From contig JAKMFL010000050.1 in the NCBI GenBank assembly GCA_022425485.1, positions 23,629 through 87,628 of the forward strand: a stretch of 64,000 nucleotides of DNA, written 5' to 3'. The translations under genes and the position numbers were made by a program. Below the pieces are notes generated by a model, which was given only the letters and a program-made list of their open reading frames with translations, searched no databases and had not been told where the DNA came from. This document shows, one piece after another, positions 32,722 through 43,104 of the stretch. Source of the stretch: Alphaproteobacteria bacterium. GTDB taxonomy: Bacteria; Pseudomonadota; Alphaproteobacteria; Puniceispirillales; Puniceispirillaceae. Position 1 is the stretch's first letter, and every line of letters starts with the position of its first letter.

Positions 32722-33276
32722 ATGATCAGAAGTGATGTTTTGAAAACGTTAATACCGCTTATCTCTGATGAACTTGTCGTGACCAATATCGGTCTGCCTA
32801 GTCAGGAGATGCATTTATTAGATGATCAGCCTAGCAATTTTTATATGCTGGGTACGATGGGGCTAGCCTCTTCTATTGGTTTAGGGCTGGCACTTGCACA
32901 AGATAAAAAGGTGATTGCCGTAGATGGTGACGGGTCTGTTTTAATGAATTTTGGCACTTTGCCAACAATTGCTAATAACCCTGCTCCTAATTTTATTTTG
33001 CTGATTATTGATAATGGCAGCTATGGCTCCACAGGCGATCAGACCACTTATACAGGTATGAAAACCTCGCTAGCTGACGTGGCGCGTGCGTGCGGATGTG
33101 ACAATGTTGTTGAATGCTCTGCTGAAGATACTAAGGATGCGGTGGTTAAAGCATTGGCAGGCGAGCAAATGACCTTAATTATCAGCAAATGCGAATCAGG
33201 CAACATCAAGGTTCCGGTCATTGAAATGGATCCTGTGGTGATTAAAGACCGCTTTATGAAGGCCGTTAACGCTTGA
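32722..33276 (+). CDS. comE: Sulfopyruvate decarboxylase beta-like subunit (TPP-binding)
   Basis: MLGTMGLASSIGLGLAL, GDGSVLMNFG, IDNGSYGSTGDQTT. Confidence 0.75.
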   Translation: MIRSDVLKTLIPLISDELVVTNIGLPSQEMHLLDDQPSNFYMLGTMGLASSIGLGLALAQDKKVIAVDGDGSVLMNFGTLPTIANNPAPNFILLIIDNGSYGSTGDQTTYTGMKTSLADVARACGCDNVVECSAEDTKDAVVKALAGEQMTLIISKCESGNIKVPVIEMDPVVIKDRFMKAVNA

Positions 33277-33356
33277 AGTAGGGGGTTCTGGCACAGTTCT
33301 TGAACGACCCCTGCTTTGATAGATAAAATAAGGCTATATCGAAGGAGGGGGCAAAG

Positions 33357-33602
33357 AGGTCTGAGCCAACAGCAGCTGAGAATGCAGACCAGGAAAAACA
33401 GCTTCTAGCAGCACTTGAAAAGTTGCTAGAAGCCTATAGCAATTATGATGCGCCTTATTTACGTAAAGACGGCGATATTGTTATTCCGCTAGATGCTATT
33501 TTAAAGAAGAATCGTGCCGCCTATAATGGTCTGGCAACAGCTTTTTCTGAGATGATGAGCGGGGATATTGATCGGCGGCGCTCTTCTACTTGGGTGAAGT
33601 AA
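33357..33602 (+). other. Coding-like ORF without a standard start codon (AGG at start position)
   Basis: SD AAGGAGG at 33342-33348, 8-nt spacer, then AGG TCT GAG CCA ACA.. translates to (M)SEPTAAENADQEKQLLAALEKLLEAYSNYDAPYLRKDGDIVIPLDAILKKNRAAYNGLATAFSEMMSGDIDRRRSSTWVK*. Confidence 0.5.
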
Positions 33603-33761
33603 GAAGCGAGGCCGCATTCTAGCACCACCATATTATAAATTAACAGTGCCTGTTTTTTGCACTATGGATAACTTTGCCTTGGAAAGCCTTGCATTTCGCT
33701 ATCGGTTGGACTAATCAAACGGTATTAGGTTTATCCATTGCGACGGGGGTCAGTAAACTCA

Positions 33762-34127
33762 ATGGACGGGTATCTTCAAGAGTATCTTCCTATTGCCGTT
33801 TTTATGGCATTAGCTATTGGTCTTGCTATCGCTTTTGTGGTTGGCGCGGTTGTCGTTGGCTCGCAAAAGCCTGACATTGAAAAACTCACCGCGTATGAGT
33901 GCGGATTTGATGCGTTTGATGATTCCCGCAAACCGTTTGATGTTCGCTTTTATCTTGTCGCAATTTTGTTCATTATTTTCGATCTGGAAATCGCCTTTTT
34001 ATTCCCTTGGGCTGTCGCATTAAGCGATATTGGCGCGTTTGGTTTTTGGTCGATGATGGTGTTTTTGGGTGTGCTAACTATCGGCTTTATTTATGAATGG
34101 AAGAAAGGGGCATTGGAATGGGAGTGA
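33762..34127 (+). CDS. nuoA: NADH-quinone oxidoreductase subunit A
   Basis: [40 protein letters not shown]. Confidence 0.96.
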   Translation: MDGYLQEYLPIAVFMALAIGLAIAFVVGAVVVGSQKPDIEKLTAYECGFDAFDDSRKPFDVRFYLVAILFIIFDLEIAFLFPWAVALSDIGAFGFWSMMVFLGVLTIGFIYEWKKGALEWE

Positions 34128-34693
34128 TCGATAATAAAACGGTGCTAACGCCAAGCCAGCTCGATGCGCATGCACCTATTCCGCCTGGTGCTGATCAGGA
34201 TGCAATTTTAAGTGCCGTAACAGATGAGATTACCAATCGCGGCTTTGTCATTGCCAAAGCGGATAAATTATTTAACTGGGCACGTTCAGGTTCGCTCTGG
34301 CCGATGACTTTTGGTTTGGCTTGTTGTGCGGTTGAGATGATGCATTCTGCGGCTAGCCGATATGATATGGATCGCTACGGTATGCTGTTCCGGCCTAGCC
34401 CGCGCCAGTCTGATGTGATGATTGTAGCTGGCACATTGACAAATAAAATGGCACCAGCCTTGCGCCGTGTATATGACCAGATGCCAGAACCGCGCTGGGT
34501 GTTGTCGATGGGCTCATGCGCAAATGGTGGCGGCTATTATCATTATTCTTATGCAGTGGTGCGCGGTTGTGACCGAATTGTTCCGGTAGATGTGTATGTG
34601 CCGGGTTGCCCGCCAACCGCTGAGGCATTGATTTACGGGCTGCTTCAACTGCAAAAGAAAATTCGCAGAACAAGCACTATCGCTAGAGCCTAA
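34118..34693 (+). CDS. nuoB: NADH-quinone oxidoreductase subunit B
   Basis: [37 protein letters not shown]. Confidence 0.97.
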   Translation: MGVIDNKTVLTPSQLDAHAPIPPGADQDAILSAVTDEITNRGFVIAKADKLFNWARSGSLWPMTFGLACCAVEMMHSAASRYDMDRYGMLFRPSPRQSDVMIVAGTLTNKMAPALRRVYDQMPEPRWVLSMGSCANGGGYYHYSYAVVRGCDRIVPVDVYVPGCPPTAEALIYGLLQLQKKIRRTSTIARA

Positions 34694-34800
34694 ACCTAAC
34701 TTTTACTCAGAAAAGGCTGGTTTGCTGCAAGCTGAGCGTAGGATAAGAAGTTTTTAAGCATGAGCGGTTCCATGCTAATCGGGGGATAAATAGAAAAAAG

Positions 34801-35448
34801 ATGAGTGACGCCACACCAACAGAAGATGCTGTTATTGAAGCTGGCCGGTCAGAAGCGCTGAAAGAGCAAATTGCCGCTTTGTTAGGCGATAGCGCGGATG
34901 TGCAGCTAGACCCGCAAAGCGCGGTAAAAATCAGCTGTACGCCGCAAAACCTTATCTATGTTCTGAAAAGCTTGCGTGATGATGCCTTTTTGCAGTTTCG
35001 TCAGCTTACTGATTTGACAGCCGTTGACTATCCAGAGCGCACAGAACGGTTTGAGCTGGTCTATCTTCTTCTCTCAATTGCCGAGAATTGCCGGGTGCGG
35101 GTATGTGTCCCGATTGACGAAGATGCCGTAGCCCCTTCTGCAACAGAGCTGTTTGCCGCTGCAAACTGGGCAGAGCGTGAGGTTTGGGATATGTTTGGGA
35201 TTTATTTCTCTGGCCATCCAGATTTGCGCCGCCTGCTAACAGATTATGGGTTCGAGGGACACCCGCTACGCAAAGATTTCCCGCTAACTGGTTATGTTGA
35301 AGTGCGCTATAGCGAGACCCAGAGACGGGTTGTCTATGAGCCTGTGCATCTAACCCAAGAATATCGTGATTTTGATTTTATGAGCCCGTGGGAAGGGGTG
35401 CAGGCCGATATCGCGCCACCCCCATCCGAAGATGAGGCAGGAGCTTAA
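34801..35448 (+). CDS. nuoC: NADH-quinone oxidoreductase subunit C
   Basis: [40 protein letters not shown]. Confidence 0.96.
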   Translation: MSDATPTEDAVIEAGRSEALKEQIAALLGDSADVQLDPQSAVKISCTPQNLIYVLKSLRDDAFLQFRQLTDLTAVDYPERTERFELVYLLLSIAENCRVRVCVPIDEDAVAPSATELFAAANWAEREVWDMFGIYFSGHPDLRRLLTDYGFEGHPLRKDFPLTGYVEVRYSETQRRVVYEPVHLTQEYRDFDFMSPWEGVQADIAPPPSEDEAGA

Positions 35449-35452
35449 GATT

Positions 35453-36631
35453 ATGGGTGAAATGCAAATCCGTCCACTTACCCTGAATTTTGGCCCCCAG
35501 CATCCCGCTGCACATGGTGTTCTGCGCCTTGTTCTGGAAATGGATGGGGAAGTGATTGACCGGGCAGACCCGCATGTTGGCCTGCTGCATCGTGGTACCG
35601 AAAAACTTATTGAAAATAAGACTTATCTTCAGGCGCTTCCTTATTTTGACAGGCTAGATTATGTCTCGCCAATGAATCAGGAACATGCATGGGCACTGGC
35701 GATTGAAAAGGCACTAAATATAGAGGTGCCGAAGCGTGCCCAACATATCCGCGTTTTATATTGCGAGATAGGCAGGATCCTTAACCATCTTTTGAACTTG
35801 ACCACCTTTGCAATTGATGTTGGGGCGATGACCCCGCTTCTATGGGGTTTTGAAGAACGCGAAACTTTGATGGAGTTTTATGAGCGTGCATCTGGTGCAC
35901 GCTTGCATGCGGCCTATTTCCGTCCCGGCGGGGTGCATCAAGACCTGCCAGATGGGTTAACCGATGATATCCTAGAATGGGCAGAAAAATTCCCATCCTT
36001 TATTGATGACCTTGAAACCCTGCTGACCAATAACCGTATCTTCAAACAGCGAACAGTTGATATCGGCGTGATGAGCATTGATGAAGCGCTGGATTTGGGA
36101 ATGACAGGGCCATGCTTGCGGGCAACAGGTTATGCGTGGGATTTGCGTAAATCACAGCCCTATGACTGTTATGCAGAAATGGATTTCGATATACCTGTAG
36201 GTACTACTGGGGATTGTTATGCGCGTTATCTGGTGCGGGTCGAAGAGATGAAACAATCTCTGCGGATTATTAAACAAGCCATTGATACGATGCCAGAAGG
36301 CCCAGTATTAGCAGAAAATAATAAGGTTACACCGCCGCGGCGCAGCGATATGAAACATTCGATGGAATCGCTTATTCACCACTTTAAGCTGTATACCGAA
36401 GGGTTTCATGTGCCAGCTGGCGATAGCTATACAGCTGTAGAAGCGCCAAAGGGTGAATTTGGCGTCTATCTGGTATCAGACGGGTCAAACAAGCCCTATC
36501 GTGCGCGCCTTCGTGCGCCGGGCTATTATTTCATGGCGGCTGTGGATTATCTGTCCAGAGGGCATATGCTGGCAGATTCAGTCGCCATCATTGGGTCATT
36601 AGATATTGTTTTTGGTGAAATTGACAGATGA
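35453..36631 (+). CDS. nuoD: NADH-quinone oxidoreductase subunit D
   Basis: [33 protein letters not shown]-terminal DIVFGEIDR. Confidence 0.97.
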   Translation: MGEMQIRPLTLNFGPQHPAAHGVLRLVLEMDGEVIDRADPHVGLLHRGTEKLIENKTYLQALPYFDRLDYVSPMNQEHAWALAIEKALNIEVPKRAQHIRVLYCEIGRILNHLLNLTTFAIDVGAMTPLLWGFEERETLMEFYERASGARLHAAYFRPGGVHQDLPDGLTDDILEWAEKFPSFIDDLETLLTNNRIFKQRTVDIGVMSIDEALDLGMTGPCLRATGYAWDLRKSQPYDCYAEMDFDIPVGTTGDCYARYLVRVEEMKQSLRIIKQAIDTMPEGPVLAENNKVTPPRRSDMKHSMESLIHHFKLYTEGFHVPAGDSYTAVEAPKGEFGVYLVSDGSNKPYRARLRAPGYYFMAAVDYLSRGHMLADSVAIIGSLDIVFGEIDR

Positions 36632-37251
36632 GCATTCAGACACTTATTGCAGAAGAACAGCCGGAACATTTTGCCTTTGATAAGGCGAGTGAAAAGGAAA
36701 TCAAAAAAGCGATTTCTAAATATCCGGAAGGGCGACAGGCCAGCGCGGTAAAGTCGCTGTTATATATCGCCCAGAAACAGAATGATAATTGGATACCGGT
36801 AAAGGCTATCGAAGAGATAGCCAAGCGCTTGGATATGGCAGAAATGCGTGTGCTGGAGGTTGCCAGCTTCTATTCCATGTTCAATCTAAAGCCGGTCGGA
36901 AAATATTACCTGCAAGCTTGTGGTACGACCCCTTGCATGTTGCGCGGCTCTGATGATGTGATGCGCTGTATCAAAGACAAGCTGGATATCAGCTCTGGTG
37001 AGACTTCTGCTTGCGGCAAATTCTCATTATTGGAAGTGGAATGTTTAGGGGCATGTGTAAATGCGCCTATCTTGCAGGTGAATGACGATTTTTATGAAGA
37101 CCTTGATTATCAAGCTACCAAAGATTTGCTTGAGGCATTGGAGGCGGACAGCCCGCCCGATGTTGGGTCAGTAATGGGGCGGCAGGGCTCAGAAGCAGAA
37201 GGCGGGGCCACAACACTGAAAGCTGCAAAACGCAGTGGAAAGAAGAAGTAG
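36628..37251 (+). CDS. nuoE: NADH-quinone oxidoreductase subunit E
   Basis: 2Fe-2S cysteines CGTTPCM and [10 protein letters not shown]. Confidence 0.96.
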   Translation: MSIQTLIAEEQPEHFAFDKASEKEIKKAISKYPEGRQASAVKSLLYIAQKQNDNWIPVKAIEEIAKRLDMAEMRVLEVASFYSMFNLKPVGKYYLQACGTTPCMLRGSDDVMRCIKDKLDISSGETSACGKFSLLEVECLGACVNAPILQVNDDFYEDLDYQATKDLLEALEADSPPDVGSVMGRQGSEAEGGATTLKAAKRSGKKK

Positions 37252-37253
37252 AG

Positions 37254-38540
37254 ATGCTTGCAGATAAGGACCGTATTTTTACTAATCTTTATGGCTGGGG
37301 CGATGCTGGCCTGAAAGGCGCACAAGCGCGTGGTGACTGGGATAATACCAAAGCCATTTTGGCGCGTGGCCATGATGATATTGTCGAAGAGATAAAGACC
37401 TCCGGCCTTCGGGGGCGTGGCGGCGCAGGCTTTCCAACTGGATTGAAATGGTCATTTATGCCAAAGGAAGTTGGATTGCGCCCTCATTATCTGGTGGTAA
37501 ATGCAGATGAGAGTGAGCCCGGCACATGTAAAGATAGAGATATTATCCGGCATGAGCCGCATAAGCTTGTTGAAGGCTGTTTGGTAGCTGGTTTTGCGAT
37601 GCGTGCGCACGCTGCCTATATTTATATTCGCGGTGAGTTCTTTAATGAGGGCAAGGTTCTGCAGGCGGCCATTGATGATGCTTATGATGCGGGTCTTTTA
37701 GGTAAAAATGCGGCTGGTTCGGGCTGGGACTTTGATGTTTATCTCCAACGCGGGGCAGGGGCATATATCTGCGGCGAAGAAACCGCACTTATTGAATCTT
37801 TAGAAGGTAAGAAGGGGCAACCGCGCCTGAAACCGCCTTTCCCTGCAGGGGTAGGGTTATATGGCTGTCCTACTACGGTAAATAACGTAGAATCAATCGC
37901 TGTAGCCCCCACCATCATGCGGCGCGGCGGTGCTTGGTTTGCAGGACTTGGCAAGGAAAACAATACCGGCACTAAACTATTTTGCATCTCTGGCCATGTA
38001 AACAAGCCATGTAATGTCGAAGAAGAGATGGGTGTGCCGTTAAAGGAGCTTATTGAAAAGCATGCTGGCGGTGTGCGTGGCGGCTGGGATAACTTGCTTG
38101 CGATTATTCCGGGCGGCTCGTCAACACCGTTGATGCCAAAGGATGTGTGCGAGACCATGACAATGGATTTCGACGCCCTGCGCAATGCTGGGACTGGCCT
38201 TGGCACAGCTGGTATTATTGTTATGGATAAAAGCACGGATATTGTTCGAGCTATCGCGCGTCTTTCCTACTTTTATAAGCATGAAAGCTGCGGGCAATGC
38301 ACGCCGTGCCGCGAAGGGACAGGCTGGATGTGGCGGATGATGGATCGGATGGTGCGCGGCGAAGCGGAAATCCATGAAATTGAAACCCTTGAGCAGATCA
38401 CACGCCAAGTCGAAGGGCACACCATCTGTGCGCTAGGCGATGCGGCAGCGTGGCCTATTCAGGGATTAATTAAGCATTTCCGTCCGGAAATCGAACGACG
38501 CATTATGGCGCACCAAGCTGTAACTAACGCTGCTGAGTAA
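37254..38540 (+). CDS. nuoF: NADH-quinone oxidoreductase subunit F
   Basis: [30 protein letters not shown]. Confidence 0.97.
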   Translation: MLADKDRIFTNLYGWGDAGLKGAQARGDWDNTKAILARGHDDIVEEIKTSGLRGRGGAGFPTGLKWSFMPKEVGLRPHYLVVNADESEPGTCKDRDIIRHEPHKLVEGCLVAGFAMRAHAAYIYIRGEFFNEGKVLQAAIDDAYDAGLLGKNAAGSGWDFDVYLQRGAGAYICGEETALIESLEGKKGQPRLKPPFPAGVGLYGCPTTVNNVESIAVAPTIMRRGGAWFAGLGKENNTGTKLFCISGHVNKPCNVEEEMGVPLKELIEKHAGGVRGGWDNLLAIIPGGSSTPLMPKDVCETMTMDFDALRNAGTGLGTAGIIVMDKSTDIVRAIARLSYFYKHESCGQCTPCREGTGWMWRMMDRMVRGEAEIHEIETLEQITRQVEGHTICALGDAAAWPIQGLIKHFRPEIERRIMAHQAVTNAAE

Positions 38541-38550
38541 GGAAGAGACG

Positions 38551-40611
38551 ATGCCAAAGCTGACAGTGGACGGAATTGAAGTAGAAGTAGAAGACGGGGC
38601 AACCGTCTTGCAAGCTTGTGAAGAAGCTGGCGCAGAAATTCCCCGTTTTTGTTACCATGAAAGATTGTCTATTGCTGGTAATTGCCGGATGTGTCTGGTG
38701 GATATGGAACGCGCACCAAAGCCTGTCGCTTCTTGTGCGATGCCCGCAGGGGACGGCATGGTTATCAGCACCAAATCTGAACGTGTTAAAAAGGCACGTG
38801 AAGGGGTTATGGAATTTTTATTGGTTAATCACCCGCTAGATTGTCCGATTTGCGATCAGGGCGGTGAATGTGACTTACAAGACCAAGCGATGGGATATGG
38901 CCATGATGCGTCTCGTTATGGCGAAAATAAACGCGCGGTAAGCGAGAAGCATATGGGGCCGTTGATCAAAACGGTGATGACCCGCTGTATTCATTGTACG
39001 CGCTGTGTTCGCTTTTCAACAGAGGTTGCGGGGGTAGCTGATTTAGGGGCTATCGGGCGCGGTGAAGGGGTGGAAATCACCACCTATCTTGAAAAGACAC
39101 TAGCAAGTGAGCTTTCTGCGAATGTTATAGATTTATGCCCTGTTGGGGCGCTTACCTCGCGCCCTTATGCCTTTGTTGCGCGCCCTTGGGAGTTGAACAA
39201 GGTTGAAAGCATTGATGTAAGCGATGCAATGGGCGCAAATATCCGTATTGATGCACGCGGTAATCAGGTGTTGCGGGTGTTGCCGCGCCTGAACGAAGAT
39301 ATCAATGAAGAATGGATTTCAGATAAAGCCCGCTATGCTATTGATGGCCTGCGCCGTCAGCGTCTAGATAAGCCTTATTTACGCGGCGAAGATGGCCGGC
39401 TGCATCCTGTTAGTTGGGACGATGCGTTTGCGGCTATTGCTGGGCGTATGAAAAAGACAAAAGCAGACAAAATGGCCGCTATTGCTGGCGACCAGATTGA
39501 TGCTGAGGCTATGTTTGCGCTAAAATCTCTGTTTGAGAAGGTGGGTAGCCCGCATATTGACTGTCGTCAGGATGGCGCAAAGCTTACCGCTAAAAATCGT
39601 TCTTCCTATATCTTTAACACAACAATTGCCGGTATTGATGAGGCAGATGCCATTGTAATTATCGGCAGTAATCCGCGTATTGAAGCCCCGGTAATGAATG
39701 CACGTATTCGCCGGCGGTATTTGAATGCACAAATCCCCATAGCCCATATTGGCCCAGAACTTGACCTAACCTATCCAGTGGAAAATCTAGGGGATGATAT
39801 GGCGGTTCTAGAAGCGCTCGCTAGTGGCAAACATCCCTTTGCCAAGCAGTTGAAAAAAGCTAAAAAGCCTATGGTTATTGTTGGTATGGGCGCGTTGCGC
39901 CGCGCTGATGGCAGTGCAGTAATGGCGTTATGCCACCAGCTAGCTGAGGGCGTTGGTATGGTAACAGCTGACTGGAACGGCTTTAACGTTCTGCATCATG
40001 CAGCCGCGCGTGTGGCTGGCCTTGATTTAGGGTTTGTGCCGGGCAAGGGCGGCAAGGATGTGCAGGGTATTTTAAGTGCAGCAACAAAGGGCGAGATGGA
40101 TTTTGTCTGGCTTTTAGGCGCAGACGAGCTCGATACAGACATGCTAGCAAAGCCATTTGTTGTCTATCAGGGGCATCATGGGGATAAGGGCGCCCAATGT
40201 GCGGACGTTGTTTTGCCCGGTGCAGCTTGGGCAGAAAAAGATGGCTTATATGTGAATTTCGAAGGCCGTGTTCAGATGGCACGGCGGGCTGCCTTTCCGC
40301 CGGGAGATGCGCGAGAAGATTGGGCCATTTTGCGGGCATTTTCAGAAACTATCAATAAAACACTTAGCTTTGATAGTTTGAACGAATTGCGAAAGCAAAT
40401 GGTTGCAGAGGTTCCTGTATTTGCCAAATTGGACGAAATCCAACCGGCAAAATGGGCGAAATTTGGCCGTACCGCAAAGGTAAAGTCTGAGCCAGTTGAG
40501 GCCGGACTAGATGAATTTTACATGACAAGTGCTATTTCCCGTGCGTCTGAGACGATGGCGGAATGCTATCAAGCTAACCAAGCTGGTAAATCAGCAATTG
40601 CTGCTGAATAG
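38551..40611 (+). CDS. nuoG: NADH-quinone oxidoreductase subunit G
   Basis: RFCYHERLSIAGNCRMC, CPICDQGGECDLQDQAM, RCIHCTRCVRF. Confidence 0.97.
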   Translation: MPKLTVDGIEVEVEDGATVLQACEEAGAEIPRFCYHERLSIAGNCRMCLVDMERAPKPVASCAMPAGDGMVISTKSERVKKAREGVMEFLLVNHPLDCPICDQGGECDLQDQAMGYGHDASRYGENKRAVSEKHMGPLIKTVMTRCIHCTRCVRFSTEVAGVADLGAIGRGEGVEITTYLEKTLASELSANVIDLCPVGALTSRPYAFVARPWELNKVESIDVSDAMGANIRIDARGNQVLRVLPRLNEDINEEWISDKARYAIDGLRRQRLDKPYLRGEDGRLHPVSWDDAFAAIAGRMKKTKADKMAAIAGDQIDAEAMFALKSLFEKVGSPHIDCRQDGAKLTAKNRSSYIFNTTIAGIDEADAIVIIGSNPRIEAPVMNARIRRRYLNAQIPIAHIGPELDLTYPVENLGDDMAVLEALASGKHPFAKQLKKAKKPMVIVGMGALRRADGSAVMALCHQLAEGVGMVTADWNGFNVLHHAAARVAGLDLGFVPGKGGKDVQGILSAATKGEMDFVWLLGADELDTDMLAKPFVVYQGHHGDKGAQCADVVLPGAAWAEKDGLYVNFEGRVQMARRAAFPPGDAREDWAILRAFSETINKTLSFDSLNELRKQMVAEVPVFAKLDEIQPAKWAKFGRTAKVKSEPVEAGLDEFYMTSAISRASETMAECYQANQAGKSAIAAE

Positions 40612-40635
40612 CAAGAGGTAAAGGGGGAGGGGATC

Positions 40636-41646
40636 ATGATAGAACACTGGCTTATCGATCTGGCTTGGATGATTGCCACAATTCTGGCTGTGGTCGTGCC
40701 ACTTTTGATCGCAGTGGCATATCTAACACTTGCTGAACGGCGCGTTATTGGCTTTATGCAACTTCGTAAAGGGCCAAATGTGGTTGGCCCGTTCGGTATG
40801 TTCCAGCCTTTTGCTGATGCGTTAAAGCTCATGGCAAAGGAAACCATTCTACCCGCAGGTGCAGATAAAGTGGTCTTTATCATTGCGCCGATGCTGACCT
40901 TCGTTCTGGCATTGGTTGCATGGGCGGTTATCCCCTTTGATGCGGGGTTAGTGCTAGCAGATATTAATGTTGGTATTTTATATCTTTTTGCTATCAGCTC
41001 TCTTGGGGTTTACGGCGTCATTATGGCGGGCTGGGCTAGTAACTCTAAATATGCATTTTTAGGCGCGTTACGTTCTGCTGCCCAGATGGTTTCGTATGAA
41101 GTATCTATGGGTTTGGTGATTATCAATGTGCTGATTTGCGTTGGCTCGCTTAACCTGTCGGATATTATCGAAGCCCAGCGGGATATGTGGTTTGCGTTAC
41201 CGTTATTGCCGATGTTTATTGTGTTTTTTATCTCTACATTGGCGGAAACAAACCGGGCGCCGTTTGATTTGCCAGAGGGCGAGTCTGAACTGGTAGCGGG
41301 GTATTTTGTTGAATATTCCTCTATGAGCTTTGCGCTGTTCTTTCTTGGTGAATATGCCAATATGATCCTGATGAGCGCGATGACTACGGTGCTGTTCCTA
41401 GGCGGCTGGCTTCCCCCGTTTGATTTTGCGCCTTTCACGTGGATACCCGGGCCGATTTGGTTTGTGCTAAAAATTATGCTGTGTCTGTTTGTGTTTTTGT
41501 GGGTTCGGGCAACTACCCCGCGTTATCGCTATGACCAGCTAATGCGGCTGGGCTGGAAAATCTTTCTGCCCTTTTCATTGATTTATGTTGTTCTGACAGC
41601 AGGCTTTCTGATGGCTTTTGACAAGCTGCCTGTAATTGGCGGGTAA
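40636..41646 (+). CDS. nuoH: NADH-quinone oxidoreductase subunit H
   Basis: [41 protein letters not shown]. Confidence 0.97.
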   Translation: MIEHWLIDLAWMIATILAVVVPLLIAVAYLTLAERRVIGFMQLRKGPNVVGPFGMFQPFADALKLMAKETILPAGADKVVFIIAPMLTFVLALVAWAVIPFDAGLVLADINVGILYLFAISSLGVYGVIMAGWASNSKYAFLGALRSAAQMVSYEVSMGLVIINVLICVGSLNLSDIIEAQRDMWFALPLLPMFIVFFISTLAETNRAPFDLPEGESELVAGYFVEYSSMSFALFFLGEYANMILMSAMTTVLFLGGWLPPFDFAPFTWIPGPIWFVLKIMLCLFVFLWVRATTPRYRYDQLMRLGWKIFLPFSLIYVVLTAGFLMAFDKLPVIGG

Positions 41647-41660
41647 GAGGAGAATTTAGC

Positions 41661-42149
41661 ATGAGTGTATGGATAAATGCAGCTCGGTCCTTTTTGCTGC
41701 TTGAGCTTATCAAGGGGTTGATGCTGACGCTGAAATATTTCTTCAAGCCTAAAGTGACGTTGAATTATCCGTTTGAAAAAGGCTATCTGTCCCCGCGTTT
41801 CAGGGGGGAGCATGCCTTGCGTCGCTATCCAAATGGGGAGGAGCGCTGCATTGCATGTAAGCTGTGCGAGGCGGTTTGCCCCGCGCAGGCTATCACTATC
41901 GAAGCAGAACCGCGTCTAGATGGCTCTCGGCGGACTACCCGCTATGACATTGATATGACGAAATGTATTTATTGCGGCTTTTGTCAGGAAGCGTGCCCGG
42001 TTGATGCAATTGTCGAAGGGCCAAATTTTGAATTTGCAACTGAAACACGCGAAGAGCTGTTTTATGACAAGGACAAGCTGCTAGCTAATGGTGACAGATG
42101 GGAAGATGAAATTGCCCGTAATCTGGCACAGGACGCGAAATGGCGCTAG
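41661..42149 (+). CDS. nuoI: NADH-quinone oxidoreductase subunit I
   Basis: Two 4Fe-4S motifs: [12 protein letters not shown] and [12 protein letters not shown]. Confidence 0.97.
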   Translation: MSVWINAARSFLLLELIKGLMLTLKYFFKPKVTLNYPFEKGYLSPRFRGEHALRRYPNGEERCIACKLCEAVCPAQAITIEAEPRLDGSRRTTRYDIDMTKCIYCGFCQEACPVDAIVEGPNFEFATETREELFYDKDKLLANGDRWEDEIARNLAQDAKWR

Positions 42150-42180
42150 CCATTAGCTGAAGGGGGAATAAAAAAGGGCG

Positions 42181-42783
42181 ATGTTATCATCTGTATTTTT
42201 CTATCTGTTTGCGGGTATCTGCTGTTTGGCAGGGCTTATGGTCGTATCTTCACGCAACCCAGTGCATTCAGTACTATTTCTAATTCTAGCCTTCTTTAAT
42301 GCGGCTGGGCTGTTCATTCTGCTTAATGCAGAATTTCTGGCGATGCTGTTGGTGGTTGTTTATGTTGGCGCGGTCGCGGTTCTATTCCTGTTCGTCGTGA
42401 TGATGCTAGACATCAACTATTCTGAACTGCGCGAAGGGTTTCAAAAATATCGCTCTCTTGGCCTGTTAATCGGGGCTGTTTTGCTGGTGGAGCTATTTGC
42501 GACCTTCTTTGAATATTCGGGCAATGTTAAATCCCTTCCATCACCGGGCGCGGTGCATAATACCAAAGCGTTAGGGCAGGTTATCTACACGGATTATATC
42601 TATCTGTTCCAACTCGCGGGGCTGATTTTGCTGGTGGCAATGATAGGCGCTATTGCGTTGACCCTTCGCAAGCGTTCTGGTGTGCGCAAGCAGGTTATTG
42701 CAGATCAGAATAGCCGCACCAGAGCGGAAACAGTAAAGCTAGCTAAGGTAGAAACCGGTGCTGGTGTAAAGGAGGCGTCATAA
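42181..42783 (+). CDS. nuoJ: NADH-quinone oxidoreductase subunit J
   Basis: [25 protein letters not shown]. Confidence 0.95.
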   Translation: MLSSVFFYLFAGICCLAGLMVVSSRNPVHSVLFLILAFFNAAGLFILLNAEFLAMLLVVVYVGAVAVLFLFVVMMLDINYSELREGFQKYRSLGLLIGAVLLVELFATFFEYSGNVKSLPSPGAVHNTKALGQVIYTDYIYLFQLAGLILLVAMIGAIALTLRKRSGVRKQVIADQNSRTRAETVKLAKVETGAGVKEAS

Positions 42784-43097
42784 TGTTAGCGGATATTACC
42801 CTTGCACATTATTTGACCGTAGCAGCGATTTTGTTCGTTTTCGGCGTGTTTGGTATTTTTATCAACCGCAAGAACGTCATCACGATCTTAATGTCGATTG
42901 AGCTTATTTTGCTGTCCGTCAGTATCAATCTGGTTGCGTTTTCTGCCTATTCTGGTGATTTATCTGGGCAGATTTTCTCTTTATTCATTCTTACCGTTGC
43001 GGCTGCTGAAGCGGCGATTGGGCTAGCGATTTTGGTGGTGTATTTCCGCAATCGCGGCTCAATATCGGTCGACGATATCAATGTGATGAAAGGCTAA
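42783..43097 (+). CDS. nuoK: NADH-quinone oxidoreductase subunit K
   Basis: [34 protein letters not shown]. Confidence 0.96.
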   Translation: MLADITLAHYLTVAAILFVFGVFGIFINRKNVITILMSIELILLSVSINLVAFSAYSGDLSGQIFSLFILTVAAAEAAIGLAILVVYFRNRGSISVDDINVMKG

Positions 43098-43104
43098 CGC
43101 TCAG

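Noticed and set aside
32219-33276. Calling comDE firmly as coenzyme M biosynthesis
   Set aside because: No other com genes are visible. A sulfonate catabolism role or a phosphonopyruvate substrate is equally possible.
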